Part shown: piece by piece, positions 51,465 through 62,051 of the stretch | How the letters are laid out: the number at the start of each line of letters is the position of its first letter | Numbering within the stretch: position 1 is the first letter of the stretch | Assembly: GCA_040880525.1 (NCBI GenBank) | Contig: JBBDIG010000058.1 | Location: 1-63,270, forward strand | Origin: Bacteroidia bacterium | GTDB taxonomy: Bacteria > Bacteroidota > Bacteroidia > CAILMK01 > JBBDIG01 | DNA length: 63,270 bases | Direction: 5' to 3' | The notes under the pieces: generated by a model | What the model was told of the DNA's origin: nothing | The model's input: the letters and a program-made list of their open reading frames with translations, nothing else | Database searches by the model: none | Made by a program: the position numbers and the translations under genes

Positions 51465-53123
51465 TCACCTTCCAAAATCAACGGTTAATCCTGCAAGAAG
51501 ATGAAACCCCCGGACGGGGTAGGGATGAAATAATTCGTATCTGTTTCCCAGGATATTCTTGAAATCAATAAACGCAGTGAAAACGGGAGAGAACCTGTAA
51601 TTAATTCCGGCATTGAGATCAATTAACCCGTTGAGCCTGGTGATCTCTTCGCTTGCCAGATTTTTGGCGTACCGTTTTCCAATCACAAATACATCTCCGG
51701 TGAAAATGATCTTGTTCTGCAGATTATAACGGGTAGTGAACGTTACCTCTGTTCCGGGCCGGTACCAGGGCCGGCTTTCAGAGCCTGCGCTGAAGTTGCG
51801 CAAATCAGCAAGCAGGCCAAGTTTCCATACATCGGTTATCTCATACATTACCTGGATATTTCCTTCCATAAGCGTGGTATTGATGCTGTCATAAACCACC
51901 GTGAACCGCTTCGGATTGAGGGAATCGTTCAGGTAGTAAGGAAGGTTTTCAATGGACTGATAACCCAGGCGTCCATAAAATGATAGCCGGCTGGTAAGCG
52001 AACCTTTCACTCCACCGAAAAGCTCCAGCAAACTGCTGGTGGGTTGCAACGAAATACCGGAGACTACAAAGGGATTTTCCCGTGCAAAACCGCGGAAAGT
52101 ATTCAGTTCCTTATCGCCACGCATTCCTGCAAAGGCGATGAAATGCTCATCAGCAAGCTTTATCTCAGCCTCTACGTCAGGAAAAAATCCGAATGCGCCA
52201 TTACCACCCGTATCTACCGGTGTAGCCGTATGAAAACCCAGGCGTACAAAATATTGCGGCTGACTGATATTATAAGAGGCTCCAGCTTTGAACATTGTCT
52301 GTGATCCGGTCTGTTCAAAACCAAATATGTTGTGCTCCACGGCACCATAAGCACTCACAAGATTCCCATTAAAATAATCAGAAGCCAGGGCTTTAAATAA
52401 TAAATTATTCTCGCTGGCATCGTACCGGTCTTTAAAAAAATAATAGCGGCCATTCAATTCATAGTGAATATTTTCAGAATCTGATTTTGAGTTATTAAAT
52501 CCGGTATTAAATTCAAAATTATTGAATACCTGTCGAAGTTCTTTCTTATCATAATCCAGGGTATCACCCTCTCCGATTCCATAAAAATGATTTTGATTAT
52601 TACTATAAATTAAATTCCCTGAGAGAATATGATTTTTGAAATTCTTCTTTCCATACAGTTCCAGCAGGTCTTCTCTGAAATTTGAAAAATCTACCGGGCC
52701 TTTGCCGCTGAAATGTTTCAGGTGTATAGCCAAAAGGTTTTCCTTTGAGCGCACGGTATTATAAAAGAATTCACCATAGATAGAACCGTAATTACCAAAA
52801 CCTAATTTAGCATAATTGCGATAAAGGAGCGGCTGGCGGTCGTGCCGCACCGGGACCGGGCGGATGGGAGTGGTAAATACCGGCATTTCCAGGAGCATTG
52901 GTTCTACGTTGTATGTTAGGGTAGGTTGGCTCACCTCTTCTTCCTCTTCAAGCACATTTACCTCAATCTTATTCACCTCGGGAAACTGCACCCTTAGCCT
53001 CCGCTCCACCGTGATCTGTTCGCTCAATGACGTATCCTGGGCATGGATTGCCACCGGCACAATTCCCGAAATTAAAACGCAAATCAGCGTTGTCAAATAT
53101 TTTTTACCTGCTAAAAATTTCAT
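51465..53123 (-). CDS. Outer-membrane beta-barrel protein (TonB-receptor-like barrel)
   Basis: The 552-residue protein has a signal peptide (MKFLAGKKYLTTLICVLISGIVPVAIHAQ), a proline-rich linker (MPVFTTPIRPVPVRHDRQPL) and then about 22 amphipathic strands rich in Tyr, Phe and Asn to an aromatic end, AGLTVDFGR. This looks like a TonB-dependent-receptor barrel without a visible plug. It is 10 bases downstream of the large TPR gene. TTG 53159 opens the frame, but the ATG at 53123 gives the signal peptide. The pair probably acts at the outer membrane; substrate unknown. Confidence 0.8.
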   Translation of the reverse strand: MKFLAGKKYLTTLICVLISGIVPVAIHAQDTSLSEQITVERRLRVQFPEVNKIEVNVLEEEEEVSQPTLTYNVEPMLLEMPVFTTPIRPVPVRHDRQPLLYRNYAKLGFGNYGSIYGEFFYNTVRSKENLLAIHLKHFSGKGPVDFSNFREDLLELYGKKNFKNHILSGNLIYSNNQNHFYGIGEGDTLDYDKKELRQVFNNFEFNTGFNNSKSDSENIHYELNGRYYFFKDRYDASENNLLFKALASDYFNGNLVSAYGAVEHNIFGFEQTGSQTMFKAGASYNISQPQYFVRLGFHTATPVDTGGNGAFGFFPDVEAEIKLADEHFIAFAGMRGDKELNTFRGFARENPFVVSGISLQPTSSLLELFGGVKGSLTSRLSFYGRLGYQSIENLPYYLNDSLNPKRFTVVYDSINTTLMEGNIQVMYEITDVWKLGLLADLRNFSAGSESRPWYRPGTEVTFTTRYNLQNKIIFTGDVFVIGKRYAKNLASEEITRLNGLIDLNAGINYRFSPVFTAFIDFKNILGNRYELFHPYPVRGFHLLAGLTVDFGR

Positions 53124-53133
53124 TCTGAAAATT

Positions 53134-56127
53134 CTATTTTCTTTTTTCACGTGCTTCAATGGCTGCTAATTTTTCACGGGCGGTTTTCTTAATTTCATCA
53201 CCCGGATAATTATTGATAATACTTTGCAATGTTGCTTTCGCCTGGAAATCATCACCAATCTTTACGAATACATCTGCCAGCAGAATAAATCCACGGGCCA
53301 GCCATATTTCATAGTTCGGGTAGTTTTCACGTAACTTCAGGATCATGTTCTGTGATAGTTCGTAATCTTCAGTGAGATAGGCAATGTAGGCTGATTTATA
53401 CATCGCCTCTGCGCCCATTTCGCCTTCATCTGCATTAAATACATCCTCGAAATTTCCGAGTGCCAGGTCCAGTTTATTTTGCTCCAGGTAAACATTTCCT
53501 AAATAAAACTTTGCTTCCCTTTTTAATTCATCACCCGCGTAGGAAAGCTCCAGCACGCGGTTCGCCACCTGCAGGGTATTGGGATAATCTGCGAGATAAT
53601 ATTGGCTGCGCATCTGCCCCGTAAGTGCCGTTATCGTATTGGCTTTATTCGATGCCACTTCCTCCAGCAGCCGGTAATTCTTCAAAGCCTGTTCATATTG
53701 CTGCATTTCAAACTGTAGCTCAGCCGCCTGCCTTGTAGCATTTTCAAGAAAATAATTCGGGCTTCGGTCTATTACGAACTGATAGTTGGCCAGCGCTCTT
53801 TCCTTCAGCCCCGACTGGCGAAGGCAATCTGCAAGATAGTACCGCGCATTTACGGCAAAATAGGGCTCATCGAATTTCTTCAAATATTCTTCGAATGCCG
53901 GTATGGCCTGATCACACTTTGCATTTCTCACCAGGCTGAAGGCAGCATTATAGCGCAAAGAATCTTCAGATGAAATGGTGATATTTGCTCCAACTTCCTT
54001 TAAATAAGCAATTAATTCCTCTGATTCTCCCCGTTCAGTATAAATCGTTTTTATTGAATTTAATGCCTCCATCCGTTCCGGTGAGTAAGGATAATTCGCA
54101 ACTATCTGCTTGAAGTATTTCATGGCTTCCTCATCCTTTTGGTCATTATAAAGGATCAACCCGATCTTTAGCAACGAAGTCCGGTAGAATGGACTTTTTG
54201 GATAATCACGATTCAAATTCCTGAATTCCTGCAGCGCCTGGTTAAAATTACCTTGATTAAATCTGGTATTGGCTATTTCAAAATATGCATCATCAATGTA
54301 AAGGGAATTTGTGTGGCTGTTGATCAGTTGGGTAAGCAATTGCACCTTTTCCTCTTCCTTATTCTGCAATCCCCGGATTATTGCTTTTTGATATAAAGCA
54401 TAATCTGCATCCTGTGTCTTTTTATTGATGATCTTGTCATAATTCGCAATGGCTCCGTCATAATTTCGTGCGGCAAAAAGGCAATCTGCCAGCCTTAGTT
54501 GCGCATCATAATAGCGCTCATTTGCCATCATTTCCGCTTCAAGCCCCAGGTAGCGTTCAAAATAGGGCAGCGCCTCTTCATATCGCCCAAGCTGAAATGT
54601 GCAATATCCCATATTATAATAGCCAATGGCCCGGTAAGGCGTTTCTTTAGAAGCCCCTATAAACAGGAAGTTTTTATATTCTTTAAATGCCTGTTCATAA
54701 TTATTTAATTTATAAAATGATTCTCCAAGCCAGAAGTAAGCAAGCGCCCTTACTCGCTCATCGAGCGTTTCCTGAAGCGACTTTTGAAAAAGTGCTTTTG
54801 CCTGTTCGTAGCGTCTGCTTTTAAATTGATCTAAACCATAATAATATGTGATTTTCTGATATGCCTCATTCATTTTTGCATTGCGCTGCGGAATTTCCTC
54901 AATGATGTTCAGCGCTTCCTTGTAGTTACGGGTACTGTAAAGAATATCACCGAGTACCGTTTTAGCTTCATCAGCGTAGCGGCTCCGGGGATAATCCTTA
55001 ATGAACTTCCTGAGCACATTAATGGCCTCGCGCTGAAAGTTATTGTCATAAGAAAGCTTGCCAAAATGAAAGGTAGCCGCCTCTATCACATCTTCATCAT
55101 ATTCCAAAGTGGAAGCGGCATAAAATGCATTCCGGGCTTTGAGTTTATTTCCGCTTTTGACGTAAGCATCCCCCAGATGGTAGGCAGCATTTTGCGCAAG
55201 AGAATCGCGCCTGACAATGATCGGCTCAAAGGCTTCAATTGATTTTTCGTAATCTCCCGTTTGCAGGTATGCGTATCCGAGTTCATACTGCTGTGTACGG
55301 TCCAGCAAAGCCGTATTGCCATAATTGTTGAACATTTCAGCCGCCATCGCATAATTTTCTTTGCGGAAGTAGGCCTCGCCCAGGTAGAGATAAATATCAT
55401 CACCGTTCCGGATCCGTTCGCGCTGCATGGCCTCCTCGCCATAACTAATGGCCTCGTCATAGCGCTCCAACTGGAGGTAGATCTGCAGAATGTAGGGCGG
55501 CACCACGCCTTCAAAACGCGGATCCGTATCAATGGCCCTGAAGCTGGCCAACGCATCTTCATAGTCGCCATCTTCATTCGCCATGATGCCATAATAATAA
55601 TGTGCTACTCCGCTGTATTGACTGTCAGAATTGCGCAGGCGGCCAAATATTTCCTTTGCCTTTTGATTTTCATTAAGCTTATAATAAGTATAGGCAAGCA
55701 TGAATTCGCTTTCATCCCTTTCTGCGGCTGAAAGGGCTGTGACATCCAATTTTTCAAGCCACGGAACGGCATCTCTGAACCGGTTCTGGCGGTAGTAAAA
55801 TTTCCCAAGCTGATAATAGACCAGCCGCGCTTTAGGATGCTCCGGATACTTTCGCAGAAAATTCAGCAGGAGCGTTTCGGCATCGCCCTGTTCAAGTTCC
55901 ATTGCACTGACGGCCGCATAATAGCTGGCATCGCCCTTCAGCGCATGGTTGTCGCTGACATCAATAAATCGCTGAAACTGCATTTGCGCAGCCGCATATT
56001 TTTGGCTCTGGAAAAGCTCGGTTCCCATTTTAAAGAGCGCCAGGGGTTCTGTATCCACCATGCTTCGCTGCGCAAACAGAGCACCTGGCAGCAGCAGGAG
56101 AAACAGAAGAAAGCGTATTTTGTACAT
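53134..56127 (-). CDS. Large tetratricopeptide repeat protein, exported
   Basis: The 997-residue protein has a signal peptide (MYKIRFLLFLLLLPGALFAQ) and then TPR-like helical hairpins along its whole length, about 24-26 units of 34-37 residues. Typical consensus is AxYxLGxxYxxxGxYxxAIxxFxxxL, for example 'AYAYLQTGDYEKSIEAFEPI' and 'AIANYDKIINKKTQ'. It resembles the periplasmic YbgF/BamD-type TPR proteins that scaffold outer-membrane complexes. It precedes an outer-membrane barrel gene, and the two are probably co-transcribed. Confidence 0.87.
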   Translation of the reverse strand: MYKIRFLLFLLLLPGALFAQRSMVDTEPLALFKMGTELFQSQKYAAAQMQFQRFIDVSDNHALKGDASYYAAVSAMELEQGDAETLLLNFLRKYPEHPKARLVYYQLGKFYYRQNRFRDAVPWLEKLDVTALSAAERDESEFMLAYTYYKLNENQKAKEIFGRLRNSDSQYSGVAHYYYGIMANEDGDYEDALASFRAIDTDPRFEGVVPPYILQIYLQLERYDEAISYGEEAMQRERIRNGDDIYLYLGEAYFRKENYAMAAEMFNNYGNTALLDRTQQYELGYAYLQTGDYEKSIEAFEPIIVRRDSLAQNAAYHLGDAYVKSGNKLKARNAFYAASTLEYDEDVIEAATFHFGKLSYDNNFQREAINVLRKFIKDYPRSRYADEAKTVLGDILYSTRNYKEALNIIEEIPQRNAKMNEAYQKITYYYGLDQFKSRRYEQAKALFQKSLQETLDERVRALAYFWLGESFYKLNNYEQAFKEYKNFLFIGASKETPYRAIGYYNMGYCTFQLGRYEEALPYFERYLGLEAEMMANERYYDAQLRLADCLFAARNYDGAIANYDKIINKKTQDADYALYQKAIIRGLQNKEEEKVQLLTQLINSHTNSLYIDDAYFEIANTRFNQGNFNQALQEFRNLNRDYPKSPFYRTSLLKIGLILYNDQKDEEAMKYFKQIVANYPYSPERMEALNSIKTIYTERGESEELIAYLKEVGANITISSEDSLRYNAAFSLVRNAKCDQAIPAFEEYLKKFDEPYFAVNARYYLADCLRQSGLKERALANYQFVIDRSPNYFLENATRQAAELQFEMQQYEQALKNYRLLEEVASNKANTITALTGQMRSQYYLADYPNTLQVANRVLELSYAGDELKREAKFYLGNVYLEQNKLDLALGNFEDVFNADEGEMGAEAMYKSAYIAYLTEDYELSQNMILKLRENYPNYEIWLARGFILLADVFVKIGDDFQAKATLQSIINNYPGDEIKKTAREKLAAIEAREKRK

Positions 56128-56408
56128 TTTGAAGATTCGTATTTTATCCTGAACGGGTTGTTTTCAGCGTCTATTTCAGAGTACAGCTAAAAAACATGGC
56201 AAGTTCTACAGAAAAACAGCCGCGATAAAGAATCGCACCGTACGTTTTATCAACAAAGTGTGAATATGTATGGTGGGGCTTCTTCCGGTTACTTTATTCT
56301 GCTTTCTAATTTTGATCCCGGATTATAGTAAATTTTTCAAAATTCACCGGTGCCGTTAGCACTTTTCATTAATGCCTCTTAGATTCGCCCAGAAATTTGA
56401 AAAGGGGG

Positions 56409-57176
56409 ATGAGCAAAAGCGATTATGTAACGGATCAGGCCCGGGAGATGTATAACGAGTACGGCTATGGTGAATTCAGCTATGGCGATAAACGGGAAAA
56501 GTATGAATCATTGCTCAGGCAAATGCTCACTGAAACGCCACAGGGAACCAAGGTTTACGATATTGGCTGCGCTACCGGTTATTGGTTCGGAATGTACATG
56601 CGCCACGGAATTCCGAAAGAAAATATTCATGGCATTGACCTGACGCCTCAAAACATCAGCCGCCTCCAGGAGCAGGGATTTAATGCTCAAACAGGCGATG
56701 TGCTGGCGCTGGATCTGCCGGATAATGTTTCCGGCCTAACGATCTGTAATGGGGTGATCCATCATACGCCCGATCCCTATAAGGCTTTTACCGAATTGGT
56801 TCGCATCACTAAACCGGGCGGGTATATTTACCTGAACGTATACAATGCCTGGAATCCTTATTTTTATGTGGTTCACCGCGCCACCTGGCCGCTGCGATAT
56901 GCGTACTGGAACTGGAGCAAAAAAACGCTGGACATCGTATATCCTGTAGCCAAGCTGTTTTTCCAGCCAATTTCCTATCTGGTGATGGGCCAGTTCATTG
57001 ATGATAAAACGGGCCGCACCATGTTCATGGACCAGGTGATGACGCCACGGGCCGCGCTATTTACAAAGAGCCGCATCACCAGCTATGCCCGCAAAAACAA
57101 CTGTGAAATAAAACAATGGGCCTACAACAGAATGATGATGATGATCTCCGCAAAAATCAAAGTGTTGGAAGCGTGA
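56409..57176 (+). CDS. Class I SAM-dependent methyltransferase
   Basis: The 255-residue protein has SAM motif I VYDIGCATGYWFGMYMR (about 45-61), the acidic loop in IHGIDLTPQN, and motif IV-like GLTICNGVIHHTPDPYKAFTELVRITKPGGYIYLN. The C-terminal half (about 155-225) carries hydrophobic stretches (YVVHRATWPLRYAYW, YPVAKLFFQPISYLVMGQF) and may touch a membrane or a lipid-like substrate. The frame starts further up at TTG 56397; ATG 56409 is preferred. Substrate unknown; no neighbour suggests one. Confidence 0.85.
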   Translation: MSKSDYVTDQAREMYNEYGYGEFSYGDKREKYESLLRQMLTETPQGTKVYDIGCATGYWFGMYMRHGIPKENIHGIDLTPQNISRLQEQGFNAQTGDVLALDLPDNVSGLTICNGVIHHTPDPYKAFTELVRITKPGGYIYLNVYNAWNPYFYVVHRATWPLRYAYWNWSKKTLDIVYPVAKLFFQPISYLVMGQFIDDKTGRTMFMDQVMTPRAALFTKSRITSYARKNNCEIKQWAYNRMMMMISAKIKVLEA

Positions 57177-57669
57177 GGATGAATTCCGTTTCGCTTAATT
57201 CTTATTTTCAGAATAAATATTAGACATTTTTTTCATTAAAATACCATTAGCACCTACAATACTTTTTATTGAACATTTTAAAACTAATAACATAATTTTT
57301 ACTGTAAAATGGATTTTTATAGAATTTTGATAAAGGGCTCATTAAGAGCTTATAGAAAATCAAAAGTATATTGTAATTACCTTTAAGTTTCAGAGCAGTG
57401 ATTTTTATTTATAAATTAAAATGAACCGGGATAACATGGGTTGCTGTATTCATCCATATCCTTGTATTTAGAGGTAGAAGTTTGAGTTGGTGCTGTCATG
57501 ATCAGTACATAACAGATATAAGGCAACAAAAACGAAAATCATCGCGGTGTTGATTACTTTGGGTCATTCACAGCTTGATTATTTATCAGCAGGTTGATTC
57601 CGGACTTCAGCGTAGTAAATGCTTTCGGGTTTCCTGTGTATTTTTGCATAAATAAAATAATACACAGTT
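57177..57669. other. A+T-rich intergenic region before the ELWxxDGT gene
   Basis: No gene, tRNA or hairpin is supported. TATTTTTG at 57639-57646 fits TAnnTTTG and lies 23 bases before the start of the giant gene; no -33 box was found at normal spacing. Confidence 0.5.
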
Positions 57670-60600
57670 ATGAGAATACGGATTTCTGTCTTGTGCGCGA
57701 TATTATTTTCGGTTACGGCATTTGCTCAAACCCCAGAATTCACCAAAGACATCAATACCCAATACCGAAGTTCTGCTCCAATGGACTTTTACGTTCATGG
57801 CAGCGAGATGTATTTCTCGGCCATTGTGGAAGGCACCGGCCGCGAACTCTGGAAGACGGATGGAACTCCGCAAGGCACCGAACTGGTGATGGACATCAGA
57901 AGTGGCAATGGCTTGGGCAGTGATCCGGCTAAATTTACCAGCGTGGGGAATACGCTGTTTTTCATCGCCAATAACGGCACCAACGGAATGGAACTCTGGA
58001 AAACCGATGGCACCCCGCAAGGTACCGGCTTGGTAAAAGACATCCGGACCGGAAGCTCCGGCAGCAGCATAGGTACCATGATTAACTTCAATGGCTGGTT
58101 GGTGTTTGACGCGCATGATGGCGTCACAGGCCGCGAACTTTGGTTAAGTGACGGAAGCGATACAGGCACTTACCAACTGAAGGATATCAATCCCGGTGTA
58201 TCACAATCCAATCCACACGGTTTTACGGTGCTTAACAACAAATTGCTTTTTGTGGCCAATGATGGCACCAACGAAAGCGAACTGTGGGTGACGGATGGAA
58301 CCGATACCGGGACTGTAATGGTAAAGGATATCCGGCCGGGAGGTTCTGGTCTGCCCAACTACCTGGTAAGCTACAATGGCTATGTATATTTTTCTGCTAA
58401 TGATGGTTCAAACGGCAGCGAACTCTGGCGGAGCGATGGTACGGATACCGGGACCGTAATGGTGAAGGACATCATTCCAGGTTCTTCAGGAAGCGGCCCT
58501 ACAAACCTTACTGTGAGTTACAATACCTTGTTCTTCAGCGCTTTCGGTGCGGGCACCGGCTTTGAGCTTTGGAAGAGTGACGGCACCGAAACGGGCACCT
58601 CATTGGTGAAAGACCTGGACCCAGGTAACGGAAACAGCTCTCCGCAGCAACTCATTGATGTAGCAGGCACCCTCTTTTTTACTGCAGACGTTGACCGTGG
58701 CCGCGAACTCTATTCCAGCGATGGCACCTCTTCTGGTACCGGGCTGGTGAGGGATATGTATTTTATGCAGACCGATGGGTTTATTGAAAACATGACCGCA
58801 GTTGATAGTACCCTGTTTTTCACCTCCCATTCATCGCCCAATTACCAGAATATTGAACTCTATAAAAGCGATGGCACCACTTCAGGTACCGTCAGAGTAA
58901 AGGATATTATTCCAGGAGCTACTGCCAGCCATCCCAGGAACCTCACCAGTTTTAATGGCCTGCTCTTTTTTAGCGTAAATGATGAAATTCATGGTGATGA
59001 ACTATGGACGAGCGATGGAACGGCAACCGGCACTAACATTTTTAAAGATGTTTATGAAGGCACAGCCAATAGTGGAATTACAAGTATGGCTGCTTATGCG
59101 GGCGGTGTGATGTTCAATGCAACAAATGGTACTGACGGTAATGAACTTTGGAAAAGCAATGGCGACTCTGCCGCTACGGTGATGGTGCGCGATCTTGCTT
59201 CAGGCAATGCTTCATCCACGCCAAAACAGCTTACCTCGGCAGGCGATGAGGTCTTCTTTGTGCCCAATACCACCACAACCAACTATGAACTGATGAAGAG
59301 CGATGGCACCTCGTCAGGCACCCAATCTATTTACATGACACAATACCTGGATTACGTAAACGACCTAACCTGGATGGACGGAACGATGTATTTCTCACGG
59401 TATCAGCTCAATTTCGACAGAGACATTTGGAGGTACACAACCAACGCTGGCAAAATCAAACAACTAAACCCGAATGGGCTGGGCGATAGAGTAGCGAACT
59501 TCACTCCGGTTAATGGCACCTTGTTTTTCACGGCTGATGATGGCAACAACAGCGGCAACGAGCTTTGGAAAACCAATGGAACATCCGGAACCACGGAATT
59601 GGTAAAAGATATCCGCCCCGGCTCGGCAGACGGGTATCCATCACACCTCACAGCACTCGACACTATGCTGTTCTTCAGTGCTTATGATGTTACCAATGGG
59701 TTCGAACTGTGGGTTTCTGACGGCACTACCAACAGAACCAAGATGGTGACGAATATACAATCAGGAGCCGCATCCTCATCACCTACAGGGATTACGGCCG
59801 GGAACGGGGTAGTGTATTTCACGGCAAATGACGGCACAAATGGACGCGAGCTCTGGATGAGTGATGGTACGTCATCAGGGACGATAATGGTAAAGGACAT
59901 TGAGGCGGGAGCAGGCGGCAGCGATCCTTCGCAGCTCACCTTTGCCGGAGACCTCCTGTATTTCGTGGTGGAGGATACCATCAATGGAGGCGAGCTGTGG
60001 AAATCGGACGGAACCGAAGCCGGAACCGAAATGGTGAAAGACATAACTCCTGGGAAAGAAGGCAGCAATATCTCCAAGCTATTGGCAGTACGAGATGAAC
60101 TTTACTTTTCAGCCAATGATGGCGTAAACGGACAGGAGCTTTGGAAAACCGATGGCACCACAAACGGAACAGTAATGATCCCTGAAATTTATCCCGGCCC
60201 CGGCAGCACGGAGCCTGACCTCCTCACACTGGCCAGCGATACCTTGTTTTACACCGCCAATCATCCTGAATACGGCAATGAGCTTTGGTACATCTACACC
60301 CAGTGCATGGCTGCAAATTTCACAACTACCACTGCTTGTGTAAATGGCAATGTACAATTTACCGATGCCTCCGACCCAATGGGAAAAACCATTGCAGAAT
60401 ACATCTGGGATTTCGGCACCGGAGATTCAGCTTCAGTGGCAGATCCTGCTTACAGCTTCACCACCGCAGGAACATATAACGTGAAGCTGATGATCAGAAG
60501 CACTGATGGCTGCATCCATGATGTAACCAAATCAATAGCAGTGCATGACCTGCCGAATGCCGATTTCACCATAGACAACGATACCCAATGCGTGAACGAT

Positions 60601-61335
60601 AACCAGTTCACCTTTACCAACACCAGCCAAAACCCCGGCCTCACCGTGGATTACGTGTGGCATTTCAGTGATGGCACCACCTCAACGCAGGCCAATCCTT
60701 CAAAGACTTTTGGGAGCGCCAATGCTTATGAAGTAAAGCTTATCGCTTCCGTATCGGGCGCCTGCAAAGATTCCCTCATCCAATCCGTGCAAGTTTTGCC
60801 TGCCCCCGTTACATCGGCCATTGCCGGTAAATCCACTACCACCACCGAGATTGACACCTTTAGCGTGACCAGCACACCGGGCTCCAGTTATCATTGGTCA
60901 GTTTCCGGAGCATTGCCCGTTTCCGGGGGCACTTCCAACGAAATCGTTGTGGAGTGGACGAAAACCTCAGGTACGGGCGTCATAAACGTGACAGAGATTG
61001 ACAAAAACGGCTGCGAAGGTGACAAGGTAACCAAAAACATAACGCTGCAAATTCCCACAGGAATAAATGAAGTTGCGGCCAATAGCAGTTTCACAATATT
61101 CCCGAATCCCGTAGATAATAAAATGATTTTGCGCCATACAACCCTGCCAAATGGAAACTACGAAATCAAAATCCATAACAACCTGGGCCAGGTGGTATAC
61201 TCTCACAATTGGCAGCAGCTGTCGAATGCTTTCGAGAAAGAACTGGAGGTGGGTGCTCTTGCTGCGGGCGTTTATCTGGTTGTAGTGGAGTCGGATGATG
61301 TGCGGTTGACGAATAGGGTGGTGATAAGGAGATAA
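57670..61335 (+). CDS. Giant secreted ELWxxDGT-repeat protein with PKD domains and T9SS type A tail
   Basis: The 1,221-residue protein has a signal peptide (MRIRISVLCAILFSVTAFAQ). Residues about 25-870 consist of 17 recognisable ELW(K/V/T/L)(S/T)DGT...GT units spaced about 48-50 residues, plus one degenerate unit (DIWRYTTNAG). Each is preceded by a strand 'LFFSANDGxNGxELW'. This is the hyalin-like ELWxxDGT family, probably long beta-propellers. Two PKD domains follow (about 880-1040, each with WxFGxG- or WHFSDG-type core). The C-terminus is a Por tail: FTIFPNPVDNKMILRH, IKIHNNLGQVVYSH and NRVVIRR. It is likely a surface protein for adhesion or substrate binding. Confidence 0.9.
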   Translation: MRIRISVLCAILFSVTAFAQTPEFTKDINTQYRSSAPMDFYVHGSEMYFSAIVEGTGRELWKTDGTPQGTELVMDIRSGNGLGSDPAKFTSVGNTLFFIANNGTNGMELWKTDGTPQGTGLVKDIRTGSSGSSIGTMINFNGWLVFDAHDGVTGRELWLSDGSDTGTYQLKDINPGVSQSNPHGFTVLNNKLLFVANDGTNESELWVTDGTDTGTVMVKDIRPGGSGLPNYLVSYNGYVYFSANDGSNGSELWRSDGTDTGTVMVKDIIPGSSGSGPTNLTVSYNTLFFSAFGAGTGFELWKSDGTETGTSLVKDLDPGNGNSSPQQLIDVAGTLFFTADVDRGRELYSSDGTSSGTGLVRDMYFMQTDGFIENMTAVDSTLFFTSHSSPNYQNIELYKSDGTTSGTVRVKDIIPGATASHPRNLTSFNGLLFFSVNDEIHGDELWTSDGTATGTNIFKDVYEGTANSGITSMAAYAGGVMFNATNGTDGNELWKSNGDSAATVMVRDLASGNASSTPKQLTSAGDEVFFVPNTTTTNYELMKSDGTSSGTQSIYMTQYLDYVNDLTWMDGTMYFSRYQLNFDRDIWRYTTNAGKIKQLNPNGLGDRVANFTPVNGTLFFTADDGNNSGNELWKTNGTSGTTELVKDIRPGSADGYPSHLTALDTMLFFSAYDVTNGFELWVSDGTTNRTKMVTNIQSGAASSSPTGITAGNGVVYFTANDGTNGRELWMSDGTSSGTIMVKDIEAGAGGSDPSQLTFAGDLLYFVVEDTINGGELWKSDGTEAGTEMVKDITPGKEGSNISKLLAVRDELYFSANDGVNGQELWKTDGTTNGTVMIPEIYPGPGSTEPDLLTLASDTLFYTANHPEYGNELWYIYTQCMAANFTTTTACVNGNVQFTDASDPMGKTIAEYIWDFGTGDSASVADPAYSFTTAGTYNVKLMIRSTDGCIHDVTKSIAVHDLPNADFTIDNDTQCVNDNQFTFTNTSQNPGLTVDYVWHFSDGTTSTQANPSKTFGSANAYEVKLIASVSGACKDSLIQSVQVLPAPVTSAIAGKSTTTTEIDTFSVTSTPGSSYHWSVSGALPVSGGTSNEIVVEWTKTSGTGVINVTEIDKNGCEGDKVTKNITLQIPTGINEVAANSSFTIFPNPVDNKMILRHTTLPNGNYEIKIHNNLGQVVYSHNWQQLSNAFEKELEVGALAAGVYLVVVESDDVRLTNRVVIRR

Positions 61336-61427
61336 TGGGATTGGGTAACCGGACATAGGCACGAGTGGATACTCGCGCCAGGTGGGGTAATTGCACCAGT
61401 AGGGGTGGCATAAATAAGATCAGCACT

Positions 61428-62051
61428 ATGAAAAACGCCTTCATTGCTTTTTTGGTGGTAATCATTCACTTCTTCCTGCAAATATTTATCTTGGGATTAG
61501 TTGACCGGGGAGGTTTAGGGGGCTTAAAAACATTAGGGCATTTTTATATTGCTGTTATCACCTCTACAATAGTGTTAATCTTAGTTCTGGTAGCACGGCA
61601 ATCAGAACTTTCGCAATCAATTGTATATGCTCTCAGTGCAGTATTTTCGGTAACTCTAATGGCTTTGATTACTGTATTGGTTTTAAGTTCGGAGTTTGGT
61701 CCATGGAGAATTATTCAATATGGTACTTTAGGTGGTGGCACGTCTAAGGATGTCGCTTTTCGTACCGAGATTATCATTTTGGTGGGGATATTTAATCTAT
61801 TCTTAACAGCAATGATAGGTGCCTATGACTTTAGGTTCAATCTTAAAAGTGATTTTGCTGGATTAGCGGTTGTAGTGGTTTATTGCTTTATTGTAACAGA
61901 TTTTGCTTTACAACCTAAAGCGGAATATTGTTACTGCGACTCAAATACAATTGAACCTCATACCTATAAAACGGGAGATAATAAAAAAATCTGTAATTAT
62001 AAGTATACATTTCTCTTTCTGAAAGTTGGCCAAGAGTGTAGAAAATTATAG
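61428..62051 (+). CDS. Small polytopic membrane protein, unknown function
   Basis: The 207-residue protein begins MKNAFIAFLVVIIHFFLQIFI and has about five membrane helices: 2-22, 32-54, 67-87, 109-129 and 142-160. A Cys-containing C-terminal tail (YCYCDSN ... CNYKYTF ... QECRKL) follows, probably outside or in the periplasm, and could bind a metal. The frame opens at 61365, but the ATG at 61428 begins the first helix. The gene is A+T-rich relative to its neighbours. No family recognised. Confidence 0.65.
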   Translation: MKNAFIAFLVVIIHFFLQIFILGLVDRGGLGGLKTLGHFYIAVITSTIVLILVLVARQSELSQSIVYALSAVFSVTLMALITVLVLSSEFGPWRIIQYGTLGGGTSKDVAFRTEIIILVGIFNLFLTAMIGAYDFRFNLKSDFAGLAVVVVYCFIVTDFALQPKAEYCYCDSNTIEPHTYKTGDNKKICNYKYTFLFLKVGQECRKL

